DNA of 64,000 nucleotides from Bradyrhizobium sp. AZCC 1721 (GCF_036924715.1 NZ_JAZHSB010000001.1:3215001-3279000), one strand, 5' to 3'; positions 36,380 through 45,165 are shown, numbered from the stretch's first letter. The notes: generated by a model from the letters alone, not told the origin. Numbers and translations: made by a program.

Positions 36380-36626
36380 CGACGCACCAATGGAACGACC
36401 AGCCCGTTACACCAATGCACTTGGGAACAGAGAGTTCCATATGCACGGGAACATCGTAAGTATGATGATGCCGCAGCGCTACTGCGTTGGCGTCAAAGCG
36501 GATATTCTTAAATGTCACAGTCACGCAGATGCGTAGTAAGCCCGCTTCCATTCGCGTCATAATCGGCTAAAAGGTGACCCGCCGCTGGCCCGTGATGTGC
36601 GACCGGCAGCGATTCCACGTCTGGAG

Positions 36627-37730
36627 ATGCAGGGAATGTTGAGCCGAGCGCTCAGTTTAGCGACGGTGACGCTCCTGATCGGCTGCCTCACAGCAGGTGC
36701 GGTGCGGGCGCAAAACCTCGATGCCGGCAAGAGCCCCTCACAGATATTCTCCGGTACTTGCAGTGCCTGCCACAAGAGCCCGCGCGGCCTGTTGAAGAAC
36801 GTGTCGGCTTCGTCCTTGCCGGGCTTTCTGCGTCAGCACTATACGACCGGTACCGACATGGCCTCGGTGCTTTCGTCCTACCTGATATCCAATGGGGCCG
36901 CAGATCCCAGGTATCAGGCTAAGGATCAGCCCAAGCAGAAAGACGCCAAGCAGGACGGAAGGTCGGATCAGCCCGACCGATTCGGCCGCCGGCAGCCGTC
37001 CTCCGCACCGGCCCAGGAGACTTCCCGGCCGGGTGCCGACGAAGCGCCGCCGCAAGGCGAGGGCGCCCGTCGAGGCCGAGACGGGAGGCGGCTTGCACGA
37101 CCGCACGCGGCGCCCGAGGCTGCTAAGCCCGCAGATGATGGGCAGGCCGCTACCGACAGCAAATCGGGCGTCAGGCAGAAGCAGGGCAGGCGTGGCAAGC
37201 CCGCGCCCGCTGCCGAAGAACCGCAGAAACCCGAGCAGGCCGCCCGCGGAGAGGCCGCAAAGGAAGATGCGTCTCGGGATGCCGCCAAATCCGAAACTGC
37301 GAAGCCCGGAACTGCCGAGCAACCTGATTCTGCCAAGCCTGATTCTGCCAAGACCGATTCTGGCGGGCCGGATCCTGCCAAGCCTGATACCGACAGGACC
37401 GACTCCGCCAAAGGTGAGGCCGACAAGCCGGCCACCACGGAAGCCGCGAAGCCGGCCGGCGAGTCAGAAAAGCCGGCCAGCGAGGGCGGGTCCGAGACCC
37501 CCAAGGTCAGTGCTCCCAAGGACAGCGCCGATAGCGAGCCGACCGCACCCCGGCCCGACCCGGTGACGCCTGTCCCGCCAGCTCCGCCCGCCGCGACTGC
37601 CCCTGAGCCAGCCGCGAGCCCCCAGGCGGCGGCACCCGCGACGTCTCCGCCGGTGACAGCTACTGCGGCTCCCGCAGCAACGCCGCCGGCCGGGTCCGTC
37701 GGTCCCCCCGCGCCACCCATCTCACGATAG
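36627..37730 (+). CDS. Cytochrome-c-like secreted protein with long Pro/Ala/Asp-rich tail
   Basis: About 367 residues. A signal peptide (LSRALSLATVTLLIGCLTAG, cleaved near VRAQN) precedes a short domain with one haem-binding CxxCH (GTCSACHKSPRGL, about residue 45) and MASVLSSYLISNGAADPRY, which resembles a small c-type cytochrome or a degenerate one lacking an evident distal methionine. The remaining 250 residues are low-complexity, with imperfect repeats of the form (D/P)SAKPDSAKTDS and blocks of PAATPPAG. Start is uncertain (GTG 36597, ATG 36627, ATG 36636). Probably periplasmic; role unknown. Confidence 0.72.
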   Translation: MQGMLSRALSLATVTLLIGCLTAGAVRAQNLDAGKSPSQIFSGTCSACHKSPRGLLKNVSASSLPGFLRQHYTTGTDMASVLSSYLISNGAADPRYQAKDQPKQKDAKQDGRSDQPDRFGRRQPSSAPAQETSRPGADEAPPQGEGARRGRDGRRLARPHAAPEAAKPADDGQAATDSKSGVRQKQGRRGKPAPAAEEPQKPEQAARGEAAKEDASRDAAKSETAKPGTAEQPDSAKPDSAKTDSGGPDPAKPDTDRTDSAKGEADKPATTEAAKPAGESEKPASEGGSETPKVSAPKDSADSEPTAPRPDPVTPVPPAPPAATAPEPAASPQAAAPATSPPVTATAAPAATPPAGSVGPPAPPISR

Positions 37731-37774
37731 GATGCAGATTTCCAAATGCTTGGCCGGTGACGCGCTTGATCGTT

Positions 37775-37793
37775 TCTAGAGCTTCACTCTAGA
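37775..37793. promoter_or_regulatory. Palindromic operator upstream of a TetR gene
   Basis: TCTAGAG-CTTCA-CTCTAGA is a perfect 7-bp inverted repeat with a 5-bp spacer, ending 11 bases before the TetR ATG at 37805. Position and symmetry fit the autoregulatory site of the adjacent repressor; binding is inferred. Confidence 0.65.
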
Positions 37794-37804
37794 GTAACGA
37801 TCTA

Positions 37805-38431
37805 ATGGACCGAAAGGCGGCGCAGGTGGCTACGGCACGGGACGATCTGCTGGCGGCGGGGTTGGCGGTGTTCGACCGCGACGGTTTCGAGGGCGCCACG
37901 GTGGCCGCCATTAGAACTCGCGCGCGAGCGTCCAACGGCAGCTTCTTCCATTTCTTCGGATCGAAGAAGGAACTGGCCGGCACGCTGTTCCTGGAAATCC
38001 TCGCCCGTTATCACGCTGCCATCGTAGCGGCGGTCGATGAATCCTGCGGCGCGCGGGAAGGCGTGGCGCGGTTGATTCGCGCGCATCTGGACTGGGTCAT
38101 CAATTCCCGGCGCGAGGCGCGCTATCTCTTCGAGATTTCCCGCAGTGAATGGACCGAGGAGATCCGCGGCGCGCAGCGCGCGCAAAATTCGCGGCTTGCG
38201 GAAGCCGTCGAACGATGGCGCGCGCCGCTGGTTGAGCGCGGCGAATTGCTGCCGATGACTTCGTCGGTTTTCTTCAGCCAGATCATCGGACCGGCGCAGA
38301 TTTTTTGCCGCGCATGGCTGTCGGGCCGCGACCGCACCGATCCGCGAGAACAGGCCGAAATCCTGATCGCCTGTGCCATCCGCGCAGTGGTCGCGCCCGA
38401 TGTAACCGTTAAAGCGGGAGAAGCCGTATGA
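37805..38431 (+). CDS. TetR family transcriptional regulator
   Basis: A 208-residue repressor. The HTH is GFEGATVAAIRTRARASNGSFF followed by HFFGSKKELAGTLFLEILA; the C-terminal domain is helical and has CRAWLSGRDRTDPREQAE. It overlaps the downstream thioesterase gene by four bases (ATGA), so both are translated from one mRNA. The palindrome at 37775 is its probable operator. Ligand is unknown, but an acyl-CoA or aromatic-CoA signal would fit the coupled PaaI-type gene; this is a guess. Confidence 0.88.
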   Translation: MDRKAAQVATARDDLLAAGLAVFDRDGFEGATVAAIRTRARASNGSFFHFFGSKKELAGTLFLEILARYHAAIVAAVDESCGAREGVARLIRAHLDWVINSRREARYLFEISRSEWTEEIRGAQRAQNSRLAEAVERWRAPLVERGELLPMTSSVFFSQIIGPAQIFCRAWLSGRDRTDPREQAEILIACAIRAVVAPDVTVKAGEAV

Positions 38432-38892
38432 GTGCGAATGACGATCCCGACTTCGCGCCGATCGCGACCCGTATCCGCGACAATGTCGGCCGCCAAGGCT
38501 TCATGACCCATATCGGCGCGGAACTATCCGAGCTGACCCGCGGCACATGTACGCTTGCGGTCGACCGCCGGCCGGAACTGTTGCAGCAACACGGCTTGTT
38601 TCACGGCGGCGTCACGGCCTTTCTCGTCGACAACGCCACCACGATCGCGGCCGCGACATCGCGCGGGCAACCGGCGCTGACGGCGGAATACAAATTGAAT
38701 CTGCTGTCGCCGGCGATCGGTGAGCGATTGATCTGCCGGGCGCGCGTGATCAAGCCCGGACGTCAGGTCGCCGTGGTTGCGGCCGACGTGTTTTGCGTAA
38801 CCGATGGCGTCGAGAAGCATACCGCAACTGCGCTGGCCTCGATCGCAATGCTTGACCACAAGACGGCCGCTAGAATCCCAAGCCCGGCCTGA
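38428..38892 (+). CDS. PaaI family thioesterase (hotdog fold)
   Basis: A 154-residue hotdog-fold thioesterase. It has the family signature QQHGLFHGGVTAFLVDNAT with the active-site HGG, then AEYKLNLLSPAIGERLICRA as the central strand pair. It would hydrolyse acyl- or phenylacetyl-type CoA thioesters. It is coupled to the TetR gene by an ATGA overlap. The 3' end reaches into the shared terminator at 38880. Length and motif order are normal. Confidence 0.9.
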   Translation: MSANDDPDFAPIATRIRDNVGRQGFMTHIGAELSELTRGTCTLAVDRRPELLQQHGLFHGGVTAFLVDNATTIAAATSRGQPALTAEYKLNLLSPAIGERLICRARVIKPGRQVAVVAADVFCVTDGVEKHTATALASIAMLDHKTAARIPSPA

Positions 38893-38906
38893 TTGGGGCC
38901 GGGCTT
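38880..38906. terminator. Bidirectional terminator between paaI and rplI
   Basis: AAGCCCGGCC (38880-38889) and GGCCGGGCTT (38897-38906) form a perfect 10-bp stem with a 7-base loop. It ends the thioesterase mRNA and lies 33 bases beyond the rplI stop on the other strand. T-runs are short on both sides, so its strength is uncertain. Confidence 0.65.
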
Positions 38907-38938
38907 GAAGGTCGTCAAAGCGTTTGGAGCGAAGCGCC

Positions 38939-39538
38939 TTACTTCTCGGTCGCAGCCGGCGCCGGCGTGACTTCCTCGTGCTGGGCGTCCGGATCGAAGA
39001 ACTCGCCGGCGGCGGCGATTGCCTCGGCGGCGGCGTCCTGGTCTTCCTGACGGGTCGAGATGTCCTCGCCGCGGTTGATGCGCTCGGCTTCATCGGCGCT
39101 GCGCGCGACGGTGACGCTGACGCTGACTTCGACTTCCGGATGCACGGCGATGTTGATCTCGTGCTTGCCGATGGTCTTGATCGGCGCGTCGAGCAGGACC
39201 TGGCTGCGGTTGATGGTGACGCCGTCGGCCTCGAAGGAGGCGATGATGTCGCGAATGCTGACCGATCCGAACAACTGGCCGGATTCCGACGCCTGGCGCA
39301 GCACGATCACGTTGCGACCGCCGATCTTCTCCGCGACCTTGGTCGCTTCGCCCTTGGCCTTGAGGTTGTTGGCCTCGAGTTCGGCCTTCATGCCGTCGAA
39401 CTTGGCACGATTGTCGGCGGTGGCGCGCAACGCCTTGCCGCGCTTGAGCAGAAAGTTGCGGGCAAATCCGTCCTTGACGCGGACGACTTCGCCCATCTGA
39501 CCGAGCTTGACGACACGTTCCAGCAAGATGACTTCCAT
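38939..39538 (-). CDS. rplI: 50S ribosomal protein L9
   Basis: A 199-residue L9. The N-terminal rRNA-binding domain is [20 protein letters not shown] with [20 protein letters not shown], and a long helix connects to the C-terminal domain ([20 protein letters not shown]). The tail past residue 150 is longer than in E. coli and acidic (Glu/Ala-rich), as is usual in Bradyrhizobium. It normally follows rpsF-rpsR; here DUF2232 and then a TRAP-TAXI cassette stand between them. Confidence 0.96.
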   Translation of the reverse strand: MEVILLERVVKLGQMGEVVRVKDGFARNFLLKRGKALRATADNRAKFDGMKAELEANNLKAKGEATKVAEKIGGRNVIVLRQASESGQLFGSVSIRDIIASFEADGVTINRSQVLLDAPIKTIGKHEINIAVHPEVEVSVSVTVARSADEAERINRGEDISTRQEDQDAAAEAIAAAGEFFDPDAQHEEVTPAPAATEK

Positions 39539-39588
39539 TTTCGTTCTCCTATTATGTGTTCGGTATGACGTTAGTGGATGGTTGGATT

Positions 39589-40560
39589 TCAGGCTGCTGG
39601 CAAAGGCGGCGGCTTTCCGCGCAGATAGCGTTGGCGCAATCCGAAAATTGCGTCCGTAAGGCCGAGGGCGATCATCAGAACGAGCGTCCATGGCAACAGC
39701 ATCAGGATCCCGTAAGTGCAACTCAGCAAAAACGCGCGGCTCTTCAACGCCAGCGTTAGCGTGTGAACGGCGGCAAGGCCGACGAGCGCGTAAGCCATGA
39801 AGAGCGCGGCTGTCATGATCTGCGCCGCTATCGAAAACGCTCCGCCAGCGAAACAAAATGCCAATGTCCCGCAGAGTGCTACGAGTGTCATCGGCGGCAA
39901 CGCGGTGCTCTTCAAGTCTGGCCAGGGGCGACGCAGCCGGCCCGACATCGCTGAAATCTTCGCGGCAAGCCAGAGGTTGAGCGTAAGCGTTGCCACGACG
40001 AGCATTGCCGACAAGCCGCGAAAGATCGTTACAAGCGCGCCAGCCAACCGCTCGATGTCATCAGACGATAGCCCTTCACGGTCAGAAAGAACCTTCGTCA
40101 GCCCGCTTCGCAGGGCCGCAGCGATGGCATCGGTATCCTTGCCGAAGACCAGCCACGACGCGATGGAAGACAGGATGGCAAAGACGGCGATCCAAAGCAG
40201 GATCCGTCCGGTCGGATACCACTCGAGATTCTCTGCCGTGGGGTGCGTGCCGTTGTCCGCTTCGACAGCAGCCGTTGACCGTCCCAGCAACGCGAGATGG
40301 CCAAGCCACCAGGCCGGCAGCGCCACCGCAACCGCAAAAGCGAGGCAGAAGCGCAGACCGAAAATTGCACCGAAGCCGGAAGCTGCCGCGATACCGCCGA
40401 TGGTTGCGCTGAGCGGTCCCCAACTGAGCGCCGTCACCATCAGCGGTAGCGGCGCCAGCAAAGAGAGCAGCAGCGAAACCGGCGCGCCCGAGACGACCGA
40501 GACGAACATCAGCGCCGACGCGCAGCCGGCCGCAAGACCAATGAGGATAATCGCGATCAT
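39589..40560 (-). CDS. DUF2232 family membrane protein
   Basis: A 323-residue inner-membrane protein with about eight helices. It belongs to the DUF2232 family (YybS-like), which sits between rpsR and rplI in many alphaproteobacteria, and it does so here relative to rplI, 50 bases upstream of it. Seen features are [34 protein letters not shown] and [18 protein letters not shown]. Its function is unknown. Its rpsR neighbour is separated from it by the 3.2-kb TRAP-TAXI block. Confidence 0.87.
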   Translation of the reverse strand: MIAIILIGLAAGCASALMFVSVVSGAPVSLLLSLLAPLPLMVTALSWGPLSATIGGIAAASGFGAIFGLRFCLAFAVAVALPAWWLGHLALLGRSTAAVEADNGTHPTAENLEWYPTGRILLWIAVFAILSSIASWLVFGKDTDAIAAALRSGLTKVLSDREGLSSDDIERLAGALVTIFRGLSAMLVVATLTLNLWLAAKISAMSGRLRRPWPDLKSTALPPMTLVALCGTLAFCFAGGAFSIAAQIMTAALFMAYALVGLAAVHTLTLALKSRAFLLSCTYGILMLLPWTLVLMIALGLTDAIFGLRQRYLRGKPPPLPAA

Positions 40561-40646
40561 AAGCTGTCCCGCCCCTTTCGAGCGGTTAGATAGAGGTCAG
40601 CAAAAATGCCGCCTTTACCAACTAGTTAGAGATCCGAGGGCTTATC

Positions 40647-40662
40647 GGTACCGTGGTACCGA
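40647..40662. repeat. Perfect 16-base inverted repeat CGGTACC-GT-GGTACCG
   Basis: A 7-bp perfect inverted repeat with a 2-bp centre lies in the 265-base gap between DUF2232 and the TRAP-TAXI block. It may be an operator or a boundary of the inserted block; no further evidence is visible. A loop of two bases rules out a normal RNA terminator. Confidence 0.4.
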
Positions 40663-40825
40663 GCGCAGTCAGGCCCTCAAAACGTTCACGGCCCCGCCGG
40701 GACCGTGATGATTGGCGGCCTTTTAGATCATGAGGCTGACCCGATCAAGGGTGTTTGGCGGAAGCTGCCCAGCAGGAGTTCCCGGCGTTTCATGCCGTAG
40801 GGCGTGATGTGACGGCCCGCCTGGC

Positions 40826-40918
40826 TTAGGCGTAGATGCGCAAAACACCGAAAGCCACGGTGCCAACGAGAAGGGCGGCAGCGATAAGCGTCAGTGCGGC
40901 GAGCTGTGTGCGGGTCAC
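40826..40918 (-). CDS. 30-residue single-helix membrane peptide coupled to the TRAP permease
   Basis: An unlisted frame from GTG 40918 to TAA 40826. The GTG overlaps the TGA of the TRAP permease (GTGA), the classic coupling arrangement. The peptide starts TRTQLAALTLIAAALLVGTV and continues AFGVLRIYA: one 20-residue transmembrane helix with short polar ends. The coupling suggests a small subunit or helper of the transporter. I know of no named family. Support rests on overlap and composition. Confidence 0.6.
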   Translation of the reverse strand: MTRTQLAALTLIAAALLVGTVAFGVLRIYA

Positions 40919-42801
40919 GTGGTGGTTTCCGGCGCTATCGTTGGTCGTGTCGTCCGTACCTTCTGCACCAACAGGCCGATGACAAGCAGGCCCAAGCCGA
41001 TGACATCGGTGATGGCATTGGGGTCGATCAGCAGCATTGCGGCCACAAAGAAAAGCCCCCGCTCGAACCAGTTGGCGACGCGCAGGAAGTAGCCCTCGAG
41101 ACTGGCTGCGAGCGTAATGACGCCAATCGTGCCGGTCAGCACCGCACGAAGGATTTCGGGCCACGGTCCCTCGAACAGCAGTGCCGGGTTGTAGATGAAG
41201 AAAAACGGCACGATGAAGCCGGCGGCGGCAAACTTCATCGCCTGCACGCCCGAGGCCCACAGGCCGGCCCCGCCGATTGACGCCGCAGCATACACGGCCA
41301 GCGCCACGGGTGGCGTCACGGCCGACAGGCAGGAGAAGTAGAACGCGAACATGTGCGCCGCCATGGGCTCCACACCGAGCTTCATGATCGCGGGCACGAG
41401 CAGCGCTGCCTGCATGATGTAGGCGGGGGTAGTCGGCATGCCCATGCCGAGAATGACGCCGGCGACCATCGTGATGAGCAGTGCAGGCAGCAATGAGCCG
41501 TAGGTGAAGTCGATGAGGAAGGCCGTGAACCGCAGCGCCAGCCCGGTTTGCAGTACGATTCCGATCACGATACCGGCGGACGCACAGGCCATCGCCACCG
41601 GCACGGTTTGCACCGCCCCGTCGCGCAAGCCCTCAAGGCACGCGCGCCAACCCAACGCCGTGGAAGGACGAAGCCACGAGATGGCGACCAGCGCTAAAGT
41701 GGCCATGATCGCGCCATAGGTCGGCGTGAAGCCGAATAGAAGCAGCGCCAGAAGCACGATGACCGGCAGGAACAGGTGCCCCTGGCGCAGCATGATGTGA
41801 CCCAGGACGGGCAGTTCTTCGCGCGGCAAGCCCTTGAGTCCCGAGCGCACGGCGTTGAAGTGGACTGCAGCGAACAGCGCCCCATAGTAGAAGAGCGCAG
41901 GTATCGCCGCCGCGATCATCACCTGCGTGTAGCTGACGCCCTGAAACTCGGCCATGACGAACGCCGCCGCGCCCATGATCGGCGGCATGATCTGCCCGCC
42001 CGTGGAGGCAACCGCCTCGATGGCGGCTGCCGCTTCCGGCTTGAAGCCGGTCTTCTTCATCATCGGAATCGTTAACCAACCGTCGACCATGACATTGGCG
42101 ACCGCGGAGCCGGAGATGGTACCGAACAGGCTGGAGGAGACGATCGAAACTTTGCCGGGGCCACCGCGCGCGCCGCCGGCGATCGCGTTTGCGAAGTTCA
42201 TGAAGAACTGACCTGCCCCGGATTTCTCGAGGAACGTACCGAAGATGATGAAAAGAATGACGTAGGTCGCGGCCACCGTCATTGGCACCCCGAAAATTCC
42301 CTCCGTGGTGAAATAGGTCTGGTCGATGGTGATCTCGAGACTGAGACCTCTGTGATAGAGCCAGCCGTACAGCCAGGGGCCCGCGAACCCGTAGAGCAGG
42401 AACACAATTGCCACGATCGGCAGCGACGCGCCGATTGTGCGTCGTGTCGCCTCCAGAACCAGCAGGGTGGCGGTAATTCCAACCGCCATGTCCATTCGGG
42501 TGAGGGACTCGGCGGTGGGAAAACGGTTCACGATGTAGTCGTAGTTCGCGAACATGTAGCCAATGCACGCGAGCGAAAGACCTGCCAAAGCGAGATCCTC
42601 CCACGGCACGCGACCCAGTGTTGCGTTCTTGCTGCGAGGCCACAGCAAGAACGACAGCACCAGGCTGAAGGCCAGCGTTATGTAGAGCAGGGCCTGCTGA
42701 TCGGGAGCGTATACCGTCAGTCGCGCGTAAACGTGGTACACGGACATTGCGACCGCAACCACTCCGACGACCAGGCCCGCGTAGCCGGAGAGTTTGCGCA
42801 C
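40915..42801 (-). CDS. TRAP transporter fused permease (TAXI type)
   Basis: A 628-residue inner-membrane protein that fuses the small (4-helix) and large (12-helix) TRAP permease subunits, a TAXI-TRAP feature. Seen motifs are FAYYFSCL-like helices, FGTISGSAVANVMVDGWLTI near residue 230, STGGQIMPPIMGAAAFVMAE near 260, and GMGMPTTPAYIMQAALLVP near 440, the last being the DctM-type signature. It imports an organic acid using an ion gradient with the TAXI binding protein encoded just upstream. The substrate is not predictable. Confidence 0.92.
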   Translation of the reverse strand: MRKLSGYAGLVVGVVAVAMSVYHVYARLTVYAPDQQALLYITLAFSLVLSFLLWPRSKNATLGRVPWEDLALAGLSLACIGYMFANYDYIVNRFPTAESLTRMDMAVGITATLLVLEATRRTIGASLPIVAIVFLLYGFAGPWLYGWLYHRGLSLEITIDQTYFTTEGIFGVPMTVAATYVILFIIFGTFLEKSGAGQFFMNFANAIAGGARGGPGKVSIVSSSLFGTISGSAVANVMVDGWLTIPMMKKTGFKPEAAAAIEAVASTGGQIMPPIMGAAAFVMAEFQGVSYTQVMIAAAIPALFYYGALFAAVHFNAVRSGLKGLPREELPVLGHIMLRQGHLFLPVIVLLALLLFGFTPTYGAIMATLALVAISWLRPSTALGWRACLEGLRDGAVQTVPVAMACASAGIVIGIVLQTGLALRFTAFLIDFTYGSLLPALLITMVAGVILGMGMPTTPAYIMQAALLVPAIMKLGVEPMAAHMFAFYFSCLSAVTPPVALAVYAAASIGGAGLWASGVQAMKFAAAGFIVPFFFIYNPALLFEGPWPEILRAVLTGTIGVITLAASLEGYFLRVANWFERGLFFVAAMLLIDPNAITDVIGLGLLVIGLLVQKVRTTRPTIAPETTT

Positions 42802-42811
42802 GGCACGCCCT

Positions 42812-43798
42812 CTACTGCTTGAGCAATCCAGCTTCGCGGTAGTATTTCTCCGCGCCGGGGTGATACGGCATGCCCAGGCTCTCAGCCATGTCGGACGCCT
42901 TCACGCCCTTCATTTCGCTGGTGACGTTACCGAACTCGTCCCGCCCTTCGACAATGGCCTTGGTGATCTTGTAGATCACCTCGGGAGACGTCTTGGAGGA
43001 CGCAATGAGCACGGTGGGCGACTGGAAGGTTTGAACGGCCTCGGTCACGCCCTGGTCCTTGTAGGTGCCGGCCTTGATGGTGTAGCGCACAAAGCCCGCA
43101 TTGAGTTTGCGCAGTGCGGCGAATTCCTCGTCGGTGACCGGAAGCACCCGCAGCGGCATCGCCGAGCCAAGGTCCAGGACGAAAGATGCCGGCACCACGG
43201 TGAACCATCCGGCCGCCATCGCCTGCCGGTTCTTCACTGCCTCTGCATTGGAAGACACCGGGCCGTAGCTCTTCGCGCCCAAGTCGTTCAGCGTCATGCC
43301 GTTCACCTTGAGCAGGTACTCCCAGCCGGCCGCCAGGCTGGTGTTGCCGCGTGCCGGCAGCGCCACCGGCTGTCCCTTCAGATCCTTGACGCTCTTGATG
43401 TCGCTGTTCGCGGGCACCACCAACTGCCAGACGTTGGGATAGAAATTGGCAACGAAAAGGGCCTTGTCGGTGGCCTTGCCGGCGAACTGACCTTCGCCCT
43501 TCTGCGCATCGGCCATGACGGTCGTCATCGACCAGCCGATATCGGCCTTGTCGTTGCGGATCTTCTCCATGTTGACGAGGGCGGCACCCGGCTCAACCTG
43601 CACGTTCAGCTCGGGATATCGCTTGTTCACGACCTGCGACGCTGCTGCCGCCATCGGCGTCCAACTGCCGCCGGTCGGGCCGGCGCTGAAGATGACATCG
43701 GTTTTCTGGGCATGGGCTGCGCCTGCTGCAGCGGCGGTCAGTGCTGAAATAACGGCCAGACGTACAATTCGCCGTAGACCACGGATGTGGGCGGACAT
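42812..43798 (-). CDS. TAXI family TRAP transporter solute-binding protein
   Basis: A 328-residue periplasmic protein. The signal peptide (IVRLAVISALTAAAAGAAHAQ) leads to VIFSAGPTGGSWTPMAAAAS, the TAXI family start (glycine-rich ligand loop). Further family blocks are KADIGWSMTTVMADAQKGEG and WQLVVPANSDIKSVKDLKGQ. The frame extends 52 codons upstream without conservation, and ATG 43798 has AAGGGAG eleven bases upstream, so I start there. It is the first gene of the cassette and delivers the substrate to the fused permease, 10 bases downstream. Confidence 0.92.
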   Translation of the reverse strand: MSAHIRGLRRIVRLAVISALTAAAAGAAHAQKTDVIFSAGPTGGSWTPMAAAASQVVNKRYPELNVQVEPGAALVNMEKIRNDKADIGWSMTTVMADAQKGEGQFAGKATDKALFVANFYPNVWQLVVPANSDIKSVKDLKGQPVALPARGNTSLAAGWEYLLKVNGMTLNDLGAKSYGPVSSNAEAVKNRQAMAAGWFTVVPASFVLDLGSAMPLRVLPVTDEEFAALRKLNAGFVRYTIKAGTYKDQGVTEAVQTFQSPTVLIASSKTSPEVIYKITKAIVEGRDEFGNVTSEMKGVKASDMAESLGMPYHPGAEKYYREAGLLKQ

Positions 43799-44192
43799 CG
43801 TTTGCACTCCCTTTGGCGGTTGCGCTCGTTGGCGCCGCTTATTGGGGCTCGTGTCCGCACGTGATCGGCGGCAACTTCGACGCCCGTAGCATCCGGGAAT
43901 TGGGCATCCGTCCTGCTGTCGGGCAGCGTACGTGCCCGCCGCAGCGATTGTCAACGAGGTGTGCTCCCTTCATGTGCAGGGGCCGCGGCGGTTAGGTAGC
44001 AAGGTGCGGGCGAGGATTTATCAGGGGGAGGGCGCACCAGTTACGTACTAGAACTAAAGACGTACCGGAAAGCCGTACACGATGCGAGCAGGCGGCATCG
44101 GATGCATTGAAATGAGAGAAAAAATTTGCGGGTTCGATCTGCGGCCAGAGGTTGTTTCGACCAACCATCGGCGACCGGAGCCTGAAGAATAA
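43799..44192. other. 394-base region between the TAXI gene and rpsR
   Basis: It holds the TAXI leader and presumably promoter, and the 3' flank of rpsR. A run TTACGTACTAGAACTAAAGA near 44040 and AT-rich sequence near 44105-44130 (AAATGAGAGAAAAAATTTGC) are unlike the surroundings and could mark the insertion edge of the cassette. I see no gene or tRNA. Confidence 0.4.
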
Positions 44193-44218
44193 GACCGGCG
44201 GCGCGGACGCCGCCGGTC
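44193..44218 (-). terminator. Rho-independent terminator of rpsF-rpsR
   Basis: GACCGGCGGCG-CGGA-CGCCGCCGGTC is a perfect 11-bp stem with a 4-base loop, 7 bases past the rpsR stop. On the minus strand it is followed by CTTATTCTT. It ends the rps transcript before the TRAP-TAXI cassette, so rplI and DUF2232 need another promoter. Confidence 0.8.
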
Positions 44219-44225
44219 GAAGGCA

Positions 44226-44465
44226 TTAGCGAATGACGTAGGGCAGCAGGCCGAGGAAACGCGAGCGCTTGATGGCGCGCGCGAGTTCACGCTGCTTCTT
44301 GGCGGAGACGGCGGTGATGCGGCTCGGCACGATCTTGCCGCGCTCGGAGACGTAACGCATCAACAGCTTGGAATCCTTGTAGTCGATCTTCGGCGCATTC
44401 GGACCCGTGAACGGGCAGGTCTTGCGGCGACGGAAAAACGGACGGCGTGCACCAGCTTCAGCCAT
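44226..44465 (-). CDS. rpsR: 30S ribosomal protein S18
   Basis: A 79-residue S18. It has [20 protein letters not shown], with the zinc-type cysteine of the family, and the rRNA-binding block [20 protein letters not shown] followed by [20 protein letters not shown]. It pairs with S6 on the ribosome. It lies 5 bases after rpsF and is followed by a strong terminator. Length and order are as expected. Confidence 0.97.
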   Translation of the reverse strand: MAEAGARRPFFRRRKTCPFTGPNAPKIDYKDSKLLMRYVSERGKIVPSRITAVSAKKQRELARAIKRSRFLGLLPYVIR

Positions 44466-44470
44466 GATTC

Positions 44471-44941
44471 TTACTCCTCTACCGCTGCTGCTTCGTCTTC
44501 ACGCGGACGGCGCGGGCCACGGTCGCCGCGGAAGCCACCGCCTTCACGATCGCCACGGAAGCCGCCTTCGCGGTCGCCGCGGAAACCGCCGCCGCGATCG
44601 TCGCGCTCGCGGTCACGATCGGCCTTGCGCATCATCGCCGAGGGACCTTCCTCGTGCTCTTCGACGCGGACAGTGAGATAGCGGATGACGTCTTCAGAGA
44701 TCCGCTCCTGCCGCTCGATCTCGGTGACCGCAGCAGACGGCGCATCGATGTTCATCAGCACGAAATGTGCTTTGCGATTCTTGTTCATGCGATAGGTGAG
44801 GGAGCGTACGCCCCAGTTCTCGGTCTTGGTGACCTTGCCGCCGAGCCCTTCGACGATGCCCGTCATCTGGGTGGTCAGCTCTTCGACCTGCTGGGTGCTC
44901 GCATCCTGGCGCGCGAGAAAAACATGCTCGTAAAGAGGCAT
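44471..44941 (-). CDS. rpsF: 30S ribosomal protein S6 with RGG-like C-terminal tail
   Basis: A 156-residue S6. The core has [40 protein letters not shown] and [15 protein letters not shown], the normal 100-residue fold. The extra 45 residues are an Arg/Gly/Asp-rich tail with repeats of GFRGDREGG (three copies), followed by an acidic end. The tail resembles RGG motifs and is typical of Bradyrhizobium S6; its role is unknown. A promoter lies about 200 bases upstream. Confidence 0.96.
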   Translation of the reverse strand: MPLYEHVFLARQDASTQQVEELTTQMTGIVEGLGGKVTKTENWGVRSLTYRMNKNRKAHFVLMNIDAPSAAVTEIERQERISEDVIRYLTVRVEEHEEGPSAMMRKADRDRERDDRGGGFRGDREGGFRGDREGGGFRGDRGPRRPREDEAAAVEE

Positions 44942-45137
44942 GGGTGTCCTTTCCTAGTGTTGGCGCGGTCCCCGGCGGCAAGCCCTTCGAGGCCTTCGGA
45001 AAGGACTCGGGGATAAGCTCAGAAGGCGGAAGCACGGGACGACGGGCCGACTGGCCCTGCCACATCAATAACGCCTGCAAAGGTGAGATTGCTGAGACCG
45101 TCCGTTCAGCTCCCGGCCGGGATCCACGGATGCGCGG

Positions 45138-45165
45138 TTTATAAGGATTTTCAGCGTGCTGGCAA
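45138..45165 (-). promoter_or_regulatory. Sigma-70-type promoter of rpsF
   Basis: On the minus strand TTGCCA (45165-45160) and TATAAA (45143-45138) are separated by 16 bases, a near-consensus pair for the housekeeping sigma. It gives rpsF an about 190-base leader. The same region contains no better pair. Confidence 0.6.

Noticed and set aside
44942..45137. S6:S18 leader structure as a firm feature
   Set aside because: The leader length fits, but I could not identify the conserved stems and CCG bulge by eye, so I left it as a finding only.
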